Of a DNA stretch of 64,000 nt, positions 55,616 to 63,396 are shown in pieces. The stretch comes from Methanomicrobium sp. W14 (GTDB lineage: Archaea > Halobacteriota > Methanomicrobia > Methanomicrobiales > Methanomicrobiaceae). Under the pieces are notes generated by a model, which worked only from the letters and a program-made list of their open reading frames with translations, made no database searches and was not told where the DNA came from. The stretch is from positions 248,001-312,000 of the forward strand of contig NZ_JAGGMM010000002.1 of the NCBI RefSeq assembly GCF_017875315.1, in the 5' to 3' direction. The position numbers and the translations under genes were made by a program. Numbering within the stretch: position 1 is the first letter of the stretch; every line of letters begins with the position of its first letter.

Positions 55616-56097
55616 CTGTAAAATCTCCTGATTTTTGCCGGCAGCACTGCCCGAAAGATAATCTTATTATATCAGATGATAGTAGAAAAATATTAGCTTT
55701 CAGCGAAAAAACCTAAAAAGTAAACTGCCGGTTTCTGAAAAGTTATTCCTGAAATTTGCAAGAATACCCTGTATTTATATTTAAGCTTATATCTTTTTGT
55801 ATATTCATGAGTTTTTTGTCTCTCTAACATGTTTAGGGGAATATTGGTGTTCCCCTAAAGTCAAACGGATAAATTGCCATAAGAATGAAGATTTATTCCA
55901 GGTTCTGGTCACGTATAGCATCTTTATCATGACCCCCGTGTGGAGGTAATGCCCGGTTTGAATCAGCGTTTAAGGAAAAAACAGACTTATCGTTTGTTTT
56001 GAGATATTTATGAATTCTTTTTCAAAGTTTATGGCAAAAATAATATGAAAGCTATGCTTCTATAAATTAAACAGAACTGTTTAAAGGAGGCCTGTAA
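55616..56097. other. Intergenic region upstream of the copper ATPase
   Basis: About 480 bases between divergent genes, with no gene seen. It holds the inverted repeat at 55832-55859 (listed separately), a TATA-like stretch ATTTATATTTAAGC near 55771-55784, and the SD of the ATPase at its end. A GGAGG at about 55936 has no start codon at proper spacing. Confidence 0.4.
55832..55859. repeat. Perfect 10-bp inverted repeat
   Basis: TTTAGGGGAA (55832-55841) and TTCCCCTAAA (55850-55859) with an 8-base centre (TATTGGTG). It lies 239 bp before the copper ATPase start, suiting either an operator for a dimeric regulator or an RNA hairpin. No T run follows, so it is not a typical terminator. Confidence 0.6.
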
Positions 56098-56100
56098 ACG
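56086..56100 (+). promoter_or_regulatory. SD GGAGG followed by ACG start
   Basis: AAAGGAGG ends at 56090. Seven bases later comes ACG (56098). The in-frame stop TAA at 56095-56097 directly precedes it, so the frame cannot start earlier. The next in-frame ATG (56161) lies inside the first metal-binding domain, just before the CASC motif. Confidence 0.6.
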
Positions 56101-58560
56101 GATAATGATGAAGATACCGGGAACGGGAAGAGCAAAAAAACTGATCTGAAGATTACCGGCATGCACTGTGCGTCGTGTGCCGCAAACGTGGAGTCGGCGT
56201 TAAAGAAAGCTGAAGGAATCGAATCGGCTTCGGTTGATATTTCATCGGAAAATGCGGATATTATGTTTGATCCCAAAAAAACAAGCATATCAGACATTGA
56301 AAAAATTGTCGAAGATGCAGGGTACGGGGTTTTAAAGGGGACAAAACGTGTCAAAATCGGCGGTATGCATTGTGCATCGTGTGCCGGAGCTGTAAAGGAC
56401 TCTCTTTTAAAGACCGAAGGGGTCCTGGGAGCAGAAATAAACCTTATTGACAACTCCGCAGACATAACATACGTTCCCGGAAAAGCCGGACTTTATGAAT
56501 TTAAAAAGGCGATAGAAAGTGCGGGCTACGAGTACCTGGGGACCGACGAAGAGGTCACAGCAGACGTCGAAGCGGAGCTCTTTGAAAAGGAGCAGAAAGA
56601 CCGGGTAAACAGGATAATAATAGGATTCGGAGTCTCGATTCTTCTTATTGCGATTATGTTTTCGGGGATAAGCCTCCCGTTTCCTGTATCGTATCTCATG
56701 TTTGTCATAACCACGCCTGCGTTCATATACCTTGGCTACCCGATATTTAAGGCGGCTTTTGCAGGTCTCAGGAATTTCACACTTAACATGGACGTTATGT
56801 ACGCACTTGGAATCGGCGTTGCGTATGTGGCATCAGTTCTGGGGACTTTTGAGATATTTCTGACCCGTGACTTCATGTTCTATGAGACTTCCGTTATGCT
56901 TACCGCCTTTCTGACCCTCGGCCGCTACCTTGAGGCCAACGCCAAGGGAAAGACGAACGACGCCGTGAAAAAGCTCATCGAGTTAAGGCCAAAGACTGCA
57001 TTTGTCAAAAAAGACGACGGTTTTGCAGAGGTTTCGGCGGAGGAGCTTGTCCCCGGGGACGAGATTATGGTAAAACCCGGCGGGAGAATCCCCGTCGACG
57101 GTGTCGTCATATCAGGAGAAGCCTATATTGACGAGTCCGTTATAACAGGCGAGTCTCTTCCGGTAAAAAAAGCAGCCGGGGACGCTGTCGTGGGGGGTAC
57201 GCTTAATACAAGCGGCTCGGTTGTGTTCCGATCAACAAAGGTGGGCCGCGACACGGTTCTTTTCCAGATAATCAGACTCGTTGAGGAGACACAGAGGCAG
57301 AAGCCTCCTGTACAGAGGCTTGCCGACGTTGCGGTCACATACTTCATTCCTACAATTCTTACAATAGCAATGGTAGCGTCTCTTGTCTGGTACTTCCTTC
57401 TCCACAGCACTACACTTTATGCGGTCACGGTTTTCGTATCGGTTATAGTTGTCGCATGCCCGTGTGCACTTGGACTTGCAACGCCTACCGCCGTCACCGT
57501 TGGAATAGGACGGGGTGCAGAGCTCGGAATTCTTATAAAAAACGGTGAAGCCCTTGAGACTGCTGAAAAACTGAAATGTGTCGTCTTTGATAAGACCGGG
57601 ACCCTTACTGTAGGAAAACCGGTCGTAACCTCCGTAAAAACATATGGCATGGGTGAAAAAGAGCTTCTCGAGATAGCCGCCGGGGCTGAAATGTCCTCAG
57701 AGCACCCTATTGCAAAAGCTGTCGTAAACCGTGCGGGTGAAGACGGATTAAAACCAGTGAAAACCGAAGACTTCATGTCATTTGCGGGGGGAGGAGTTTC
57801 CGCGAATTATGACGGAAAGGAAGTTCTAATCGGGAATTCCGATTTCATAACCGGAAACGGCGGGACAATCCCGGATGAAGTTGAAAGGGAGCTTGGTGAA
57901 AACCAGAAGTCCGGAAAAACTGCTGTAATAGTAGCGGTCAACAGAAATGTCGCAGGCATAATCTCGGTATCGGATATGCTTAAAAAAAGCGCCGTTTCTG
58001 CAATAGAGGGGATAAAGAATGAGGGACTTTCTGTTGCGATGGTAACAGGCGACAATGCCATAACGGCGTTTTCAATAGCGGACGAAGCAGGCATAAAGGA
58101 CGTTTATGCAAACGTCCTTCCGAAGGACAAGTCCGAGGAGGTAGGAAGGATTCGTGAGAAGTCAGGTGAAGTCGCTTTTGTCGGCGACGGCATAAACGAC
58201 GCTCCCGCTCTTGCCAAAGCAGACGTCGGGATAGCCGTCGGGAGCGGGACCGACGTGGCACTTGAAAGCGCCGATATAATCCTTATGAGAGACAACCTCC
58301 TTGATGTCCTGGCATCGATACAGCTTTCAAAGAAGGTCATGGGCAGGATAAAGTTAAACCTGTTCTGGGCATTTGCGTACAACGCTGCCCTTATTCCTCT
58401 TGCGGCGGGCATCTTGTACCCCTTCTTCGGCTTTGTGTTCAGGCCCGAGTATGCAGGCGCTGCAATGGTCTTAAGCTCGGTCACTGTCGTGACGCTCTCT
58501 CTCCTCCTGAAAAACTACACACCTCCGGCTCTTATGAATGAGAACCCGGCAAAAAAATAA
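56098..58560 (+). CDS. copA: Copper-translocating P-type ATPase
   Basis: About 820 residues. Two N-terminal heavy-metal domains (GMHCASCAANVESALKK and GMHCASCAGAVKDSLLK), eight membrane helices, the CPC motif VVACPCALGLATPTA in TM6, phosphorylation site DKTGTLTVG, HP locus SSEHPIAKAV and hinge GDGINDAPALAKADVG. It pumps Cu(I) out of the cell. An ATG start at 56161 would remove the first strand of the first metal domain. The start is ACG 56098 by SD spacing, giving MDNDEDTGNGKSKKTDLKIT. Confidence 0.93.
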   Translation, partial: TDNDEDTGNGKSKKTDLKITGMHCASCAANVESALKKAEGIESASVDISSENADIMFDPKKTSISDIEKIVEDAGYGVLKGTKRVKIGGMHCASCAGAVKDSLLKTEGVLGAEINLIDNSADITYVPGKAGLYEFKKAIESAGYEYLGTDEEVTADVEAELFEKEQKDRVNRIIIGFGVSILLIAIMFSGISLPFPVSYLMFVITTPAFIYLGYPIFKAAFAGLRNFTLNMDVMYALGIGVAYVASVLGTFEIFLTRDFMFYETSVMLTAFLTLGRYLEANAKGKTNDAVKKLIELRPKTAFVKKDDGFAEVSAEELVPGDEIMVKPGGRIPVDGVVISGEAYIDESVITGESLPVKKAAGDAVVGGTLNTSGSVVFRSTKVGRDTVLFQIIRLVEETQRQKPPVQRLADVAVTYFIPTILTIAMVASLVWYFLLHSTTLYAVTVFVSVIVVACPCALGLATPTAVTVGIGRGAELGILIKNGEALETAEKLKCVVFDKTGTLTVGKPVVTSVKTYGMGEKELLEIAAGAEMSSEHPIAKAVVNRAGEDGLKPVKTEDFMSFAGGGVSANYDGKEVLIGNSDFITGNGGTIPDEVERELGENQKSGKTAVIVAVNRNVAGIISVSDMLKKSAVSAIEGIKNEGLSVAMVTGDNAITAFSIADEAGIKDVYANVLPKDKSEEVGRIREKSGEVAFVGDGINDAPALAKADVGIAVGSGTDVALESADIILMRDNLLDVLASIQLSKKVMGRIKLNLFWAFAYNAALIPLAAGILYPFFGFVFRPEYAGAAMVLSSVTVVTLSLLLKNYTPPALMNENPAKK

Positions 58561-58615
58561 TTTTTTTAAAAATGATTAAAAAGGCCCGGAATTATTCCGG
58601 TGTTTTTTGCATTTA

Positions 58616-59104
58616 CTAGTCAGTTCTGTTCTGAAGGGTTTTCAGTGCGCTGAAGATTGTATTGGTATCGGGCTTCATTATTGCCACAGGGACGTCAACT
58701 ATTTTCTCTATAATCGATGAAAGAATCGGGGCGCAGACGATACCGAGTGCACCGTCCTTTTCGGCGTGCACGGCCGATACAATGCATTCTTCCATGGTAT
58801 ATGCAGGATAACCGCGGATTTTAATGTTTTTTCCGCATTTTTCAAATTTCTGCAGTTCTACTTCCTCAAGCACAAATTTTGCGGCGATTACCGCAACAAA
58901 TCCCGACTCCCTGGGTTCAAGGGCATTGACTATGGCCTGCACCGTCGAAAATCTCGGGTCCCTTTCACCTGAGGTAATCTTATATATGGTTGCCGAAGGG
59001 ACGTCAGCCAGTTCTGCAAGCTCTTTTATGCTGACGCCTTTTCTTGAAAGCTCCTCTTCAAGCGCTGCTTTAAACCCTGCCTCAAAAATCCTTTTTGAGA
59101 ACAT
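58616..59104 (-). CDS. HTH (XRE-type) transcriptional regulator, COG1709
   Basis: 162 residues. N-terminal helix-turn-helix (about 20-65; SIKELAELADVPSATIYKIT) is followed by a C-terminal ligand-binding-like domain (KDGALGIVCAPILSSIIEKI). COG1709 regulators occur in methanogens. The gene converges on copA, so it is not obviously in a copper operon, though it could act on it. A Cys-containing segment (FEKCGKNIKIRGYPAYTMEE) may sense metal or redox; this is inference. Confidence 0.8.
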   Translation of the reverse strand: MFSKRIFEAGFKAALEEELSRKGVSIKELAELADVPSATIYKITSGERDPRFSTVQAIVNALEPRESGFVAVIAAKFVLEEVELQKFEKCGKNIKIRGYPAYTMEECIVSAVHAEKDGALGIVCAPILSSIIEKIVDVPVAIMKPDTNTIFSALKTLQNRTD

Positions 59105-59164
59105 AAATTATCTATCAACTATTGTACAAATAAGGAGTTAATAATTTTCCTTTTTGTAAAAAAA

Positions 59165-59587
59165 TTAAATGTAGGGGCAGTAAAGTTTTACCTTCACTTT
59201 TTCGGGAGAAAACGAAAGATAATCGCCGCTTACAAAAAGATGTCCTCCCTCTCCGCAGCAGATCTCATCGTAAAGTGCATAAAACCTGTCTGCCACGTCG
59301 CAGAATGCTTTGGATGATCCTGCCTCAAATTCCGCTTCGGCGTTAATGTATGCCTGCATAATCTCTGATGTGTCTAATCCTTCAGATGCCGCTTTTATGC
59401 AGTAGTCATTCATCAGCGCAAGTTCGTCTTCAGGGGCAATTGTGATATCGCGATATGTGTATGAGCACTGCATACGGTCGGGTAATAAAAGGTCGTCCTT
59501 TTTGCTTTGCCCGGAGTCTGCATTGCTGTATTTTTCGCTTTTTTCAATGTATGGGAGTATATACCCGCAAACAGTTCCGTCTCTCAT
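59165..59587 (-). CDS. Hypothetical protein
   Basis: About 140 residues from ATG 59587, chosen because GAGGT lies 7 bases upstream; ATG 59635 would add 16 residues. It has about five cysteines, including MQCSYTYRDITI and EICCGEGGHLF, and an acidic composition. I recognise no family. A structured 420-bp region follows its start, before the operon at 60013. Confidence 0.55.
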   Translation of the reverse strand: MRDGTVCGYILPYIEKSEKYSNADSGQSKKDDLLLPDRMQCSYTYRDITIAPEDELALMNDYCIKAASEGLDTSEIMQAYINAEAEFEAGSSKAFCDVADRFYALYDEICCGEGGHLFVSGDYLSFSPEKVKVKLYCPYI

Positions 59588-60012
59588 GTTAACAACCTCA
59601 TCTTTTATCCCGTATTCGCATGCTGTCAGGGTCATTTTTCCATATTTTCCGTTTTTTTCTTTTGTGTCCGGGTCAGGTAACGGACCCGAAACTTTCCGGC
59701 TTCAGGGTAATTTGTCTGACTACCGCACTGTACAGGAATACTACGGCAAAATGGGCTATAAATGATTAAACCCGCCCTGATTATACTGACTAACCTCCCG
59801 GTTAAACGGTTCGGATTAACCCGAAAAAACCGGGGCCGGGCAGTAAGCAGCCAAAAAACGGTATTTTGCCTGCATTGTTGCCATAAAATCAATTGTTCAT
59901 CCCGGACATTATTTCACTATACGCCATTAATATCTACAATATTGATCCCATAAGGAAAAGTTAGCATCCTTTAAGGAAATATTATATAAAAAAGGGGACT
60001 TTACTATTAAGT
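59588..60012. other. Intergenic region with hairpins and a possible gene remnant
   Basis: About 425 bases. CGGGTC/GACCCG form a 6-bp stem near 59670-59690. GGTTAA (59800-59805) pairs with TTAACC (59817-59822). A frame from about 59670 to 59765 reads SGNGPETFRLQGNLSDYRTV and ends YYGKMGYK, which looks protein-like but has no start. At the end a TATA box ATTATATAAA (59981-59990) is centred 27 bases before ATG 60013. Confidence 0.4.
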
Positions 60013-60792
60013 ATGCACCAGGTCGTGATAGAAGAGATTACCGTCCTGCCCGGAAAGAACCGTGCCGGAGCGGATGAAAATTTTAAGGAGATCAAAATAC
60101 GCCCCGGAGATACCATCTCAATTGTAGGGCCTACCGGTTCGGGTAAAAGCGCCTTCATAAATGATATCGAAATATTTGCGCAGAACGACACGGTCACGGG
60201 AAGGAGGGTCCTTGTAAACGGGGACGTTCCGCCCGAGGATTTTGTCCGTGACCCTTCGAAAAAGCCTGTTGCAATGATAACGCAGAATACGAAATGCCTT
60301 GCCGACTTAACGGTCAGAGATTTTATTTTGATGCATGCAAGGTCCAGAAAAATAGACGGTGAAAACATAATTGAAAAGACAATCGCCCTTGCAAACGAGT
60401 TCACAGGTGAAGAAATAAGGCCGGTGTCAAGGATGACGTCTCTTTCCGGGGGCCAGACCAGGTCTCTTATGATAGCAGATGCAGTCGTGATATCCGACAC
60501 CCCTGTAATCCTTCTTGATGAGGTGGAAAACGCCGGGATATTCAAGGAAAAAGTGATGGAGTGCCTGAAACTCTATAAAAAAGCGTTTTTGTTTGTGACC
60601 CACGACCCTCTGATTTCACTTTTGTCGAAGAGGAGAATTGTAATGAAAAACGGTGCCGTTTCGGATGTTATCTGCCCCGGCGACTCGGAAAAAGAGGCGC
60701 TTTATGAGGTATTGAAAATGGACTCTGCAATGTCTGCCCTCCGTGAAAGGATACGCTGCGGGGAGCTTATAAAAAGCGTGCCCCTTCCATGA
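60013..60792 (+). CDS. ABC-type ATPase in the coenzyme M operon
   Basis: 259 residues, ATPase domain only. Walker A GPTGSGKSAF, signature SLSGGQTRSLMIADAV, Walker B VILLDEVENAG and the H-loop VTHDPLI are intact. No membrane helix and no permease neighbour, so a soluble ABC protein such as those that drive conformational change in cofactor insertion (AtwA is such a protein in methyl-CoM reductase activation). Leaderless start at 60013. It overlaps the next gene by ATGA. Function inferred from the operon. Confidence 0.85.
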   Translation: MHQVVIEEITVLPGKNRAGADENFKEIKIRPGDTISIVGPTGSGKSAFINDIEIFAQNDTVTGRRVLVNGDVPPEDFVRDPSKKPVAMITQNTKCLADLTVRDFILMHARSRKIDGENIIEKTIALANEFTGEEIRPVSRMTSLSGGQTRSLMIADAVVISDTPVILLDEVENAGIFKEKVMECLKLYKKAFLFVTHDPLISLLSKRRIVMKNGAVSDVICPGDSEKEALYEVLKMDSAMSALRERIRCGELIKSVPLP

Positions 60793-61496
60793 AGCTTATA
60801 GTTATAGCAGGGCCTCCTTCAGCCGGAAAAACTGCCGTCTCAAGACAGATAATCTCGCATTTCAACCCGCGTCTGAAGTGCTCCTATCTTAAAATCGACG
60901 TTGTGCGGGCTTTTGAGGACGAAGAGCTTAAAAAAGAGTTCAATATCCCTGCAAGAAAGGTATATTCGGGTGACGTCTGCCCAGACCACGTCGGAATTCT
61001 CGTGATGAAGGACGCAATAGACTGGGCAGACTCGAACAAATCCGATATTCTTATCGTTGAAAGTGCCGGGCTTTGCCTCCGCTGTTCACCGTATACCACC
61101 CAGTCGCTTGGGATATCCGTTTTAAGTGCCGTTTCAGGCACGAATTCACCTCTGAAGATGTCTGCAATGCTTGCTCTCTCCGACATCGCCGTGGTTACAA
61201 GAGTTGACCTCGTCTCCCAGGCTGAAAAGGAGGTGTTCAGGGAGAAGATAAAGGAGGTCAGAGGTGACCTTGACATAGTAGAGACTAATGCGGTCTTCGG
61301 GACGGGTATGAGGTATCTTTTGAGAGCAATAGAGGAGCAGCCTGATATAAAAGACCCTTCTTCTGTAACGCTTAGGGGAAACCCTCCTCTCGGGGTATGC
61401 ACGGTGTGCGCCGGGAAGAAGCAGATAGGCTGGGAGAACCATTTCGGTGTCATAAGAAAGCTTTCATCGTGTGATTTTTTCTTCAGGGGTGACTAA
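60789..61496 (+). CDS. HypB/CobW-like GTPase
   Basis: 235 residues. P-loop GPPSAGKTAVS, DxxG-like ESAGLCLRCSPY, and a base-recognition motif TRVDLVS (TKxD variant). Two C-terminal cysteines CTVCAGKK may bind metal. HypB/CobW-type GTPases load metal ions or move clusters. The gene overlaps the ABC ATPase by 4 bp and precedes an Fe-S protein by 3 bp. A metal- or cluster-chaperone role for the operon's enzymes is inference. Confidence 0.8.
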   Translation: MKLIVIAGPPSAGKTAVSRQIISHFNPRLKCSYLKIDVVRAFEDEELKKEFNIPARKVYSGDVCPDHVGILVMKDAIDWADSNKSDILIVESAGLCLRCSPYTTQSLGISVLSAVSGTNSPLKMSAMLALSDIAVVTRVDLVSQAEKEVFREKIKEVRGDLDIVETNAVFGTGMRYLLRAIEEQPDIKDPSSVTLRGNPPLGVCTVCAGKKQIGWENHFGVIRKLSSCDFFFRGD

Positions 61497-61499
61497 AAA

Positions 61500-62159
61500 A
61501 TGCAGAAAACGCGGTCCTGGAAGAATACGGGGAGAGACTGCGGTGCATGCGGAATTCCCACATGTGCCGGTTTTGAGGAAAAAGTGTTATCTGGTGAAAA
61601 AAACTATTCCGACTGCCCTTTTTTTGAAGTCAGTGCAGGAGAAAAAGACGGATGTGAACAAAGCGGGGTTTTCCCGTCAGGTGCGGACTATACCGGGTAT
61701 GATATCCTGAAAAAGCCGTATGATTTCGTGATTCACCCTTTTCCCGGAGAGCCTTCGGCAAGAAAGATTATTCTTCCGTTCAGGCCCGGCATCACGGAAA
61801 AGATGAAGATTGAAAAGGGCGATATTGTCCTTGGAAGACCGCAGGGTGCCGGATGTCCCGTTCAGCATGTGCTCAGGGTAATTGACGCCGACATCTTGAC
61901 AGGACTTATTTCTTCGCACGTCATAAGTCCCCTTGAAGCAAGAAAGAACCCTGATGCGGTAAAAGAGATCAGGGCATACCATATCATAGGCTTTGAAGGA
62001 CTGGCACAGACGGTAATGGCAGAACCCGTGTTCGGGAGGAGGCAGAGGTTTCTTCCAGGGTTCTGCATGATGAATCTCGGTCATACGGGTGTCGTAAACT
62101 TTGTTGCCGAAGATAAGTCCGGAGTGCATGTCCGGGTGGAGGATATACGGATAATATGA
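61500..62159 (+). CDS. Four-cysteine iron-sulfur protein
   Basis: 219 residues. N-terminal motif CGACGIPTCAGF with a later Cys-Pro (SDCPFF) gives C-x2-C-x4-C-x16-C, the same type as in CO dehydrogenase/acetyl-CoA synthase subunits and other 4Fe-4S carriers. The remaining domain (about 75-219) reads KIEKGDIVLGRPQGAGCPVQ and looks all-beta. It probably transfers electrons or clusters. It overlaps the next gene by 4 bp. Confidence 0.8.
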   Translation: MQKTRSWKNTGRDCGACGIPTCAGFEEKVLSGEKNYSDCPFFEVSAGEKDGCEQSGVFPSGADYTGYDILKKPYDFVIHPFPGEPSARKIILPFRPGITEKMKIEKGDIVLGRPQGAGCPVQHVLRVIDADILTGLISSHVISPLEARKNPDAVKEIRAYHIIGFEGLAQTVMAEPVFGRRQRFLPGFCMMNLGHTGVVNFVAEDKSGVHVRVEDIRII

Positions 62160-63382
62160 AGTCGGTTTATGAAATAAACGAGAAAATAATGAACGGTGAG
62201 GCAGTCGTTATGACTGCGGGGGAATTCAAGGAGAGTGTGCGTGAGGGTAAGGCGCCTTCCCTTTCAGATGTTGATATAGTCACCTGCGGGACGTGCGGTG
62301 TCATGTCCGGGACTTTTGCCGTCATGACAGTTCCTGTGGCGCAGCCCGGAACTTTCCGCCGCTGTGAAAAAATAAGCCTGAACGGTGTCCCGTGCTTCCC
62401 CGGACCGTGCCCGAACGAAGGTCTTGGGACGGCAGACATCGTTGTATTCGGGACAACGCACGCTTCTGAAAAATACGGTGGAGGAAACCTTTTCAGGGAC
62501 ATAGTCGAAGGAAAGGAGATAAAAGTCGTCGCCGAGTCTGAGGGCAGGGTATACGAGAACGAAATATTTTCCGATGACATAATGTCTGCACGCATCATAA
62601 CGTCCAGAAGCGCCTTTAAAAACTATTCCGCATTTTTGAACTGCGGTAAAAGTCCGTTCAATACTATATTTTCAGTCCTTCCTCTTGGAGGAGGTGCCTC
62701 GGAAGCGACAGTGAGCGGGTGCGGGGAAATAAACCCTGTCCAGAACGATCCAACTCTGCGGTTTCTCAAATCAGGTGCAAAGGTACTCCTGGACGGTGCG
62801 CAGGGAAGAGTCATAGGTGAAGGTACGAGGAGTTCGGACAAAAAGCCCAACCTTTCCGCATATGCTGATATGAAGGACATGATGCCTGAGTTTATGGGCG
62901 GTTTCGTCACTTCGAAAGGCCCTGAGTGCATAACTACCATTGCAGCGGCGATACCGGTAACCGATGAAAAATGCCTTGAAGACCTCTCAGTTCTTGACTG
63001 CGATATACCTCTTCCTGTTGTTGACGTCGTAAAAAGAGATGACGTCGGGACATCGGACTACGGCAGAATCTGGCAGGGGACTGACCTCAAAGTGTCCGTC
63101 AACCCCTTAAACTGCCTTTTCTGCGGAGAGTGCCCCGCAAACCTTGCCTGCCCGACAAGGGCGATAATGCCCGGCGGTGGAATTATACAGTCAAGGTGTG
63201 TTTCCTGTGGGACATGCATCCGTACATGTCCGGGTGAAGTGTACAGCATGGACATGGGCTCGGTAACCTTCGGTGAGAGTTGTGCACCTGTTGTCCTCAG
63301 GCAGTCCGACAGGAGTAAGGCGGTTGAGATTACTGAAATCCTTAAAGATATGATTGAAAGAAAAGAATTCACACTCCTTTAG
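62156..63382 (+). CDS. comF: DUF39 methanogenesis marker 16 protein with ferredoxin domain
   Basis: 408 residues. The DUF39 domain (about 1-310) has GTCGVMSGTFAVMTVP, GVPCFPGPCPNEGLG and GGASEATVSGCGEIN, and the C-terminus has two ferredoxin motifs (CLFCGECPANLACP and CVSCGTCIRTCPGE). DUF39 proteins of methanogens convert aspartate semialdehyde to homocysteine. A paralogue has been reported as ComF, converting sulfoacetaldehyde to coenzyme M; I recall this and could not check it. Adjacency to cysteate synthase supports that role here. Confidence 0.8.
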   Translation: MKSVYEINEKIMNGEAVVMTAGEFKESVREGKAPSLSDVDIVTCGTCGVMSGTFAVMTVPVAQPGTFRRCEKISLNGVPCFPGPCPNEGLGTADIVVFGTTHASEKYGGGNLFRDIVEGKEIKVVAESEGRVYENEIFSDDIMSARIITSRSAFKNYSAFLNCGKSPFNTIFSVLPLGGGASEATVSGCGEINPVQNDPTLRFLKSGAKVLLDGAQGRVIGEGTRSSDKKPNLSAYADMKDMMPEFMGGFVTSKGPECITTIAAAIPVTDEKCLEDLSVLDCDIPLPVVDVVKRDDVGTSDYGRIWQGTDLKVSVNPLNCLFCGECPANLACPTRAIMPGGGIIQSRCVSCGTCIRTCPGEVYSMDMGSVTFGESCAPVVLRQSDRSKAVEITEILKDMIERKEFTLL

Positions 63383-63396
63383 AAAAAAGATGACTT

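Noticed and set aside
58104-58484. Long antisense frames in the copper ATPase gene
   Set aside because: These are shadows arising from codon bias of the real gene.
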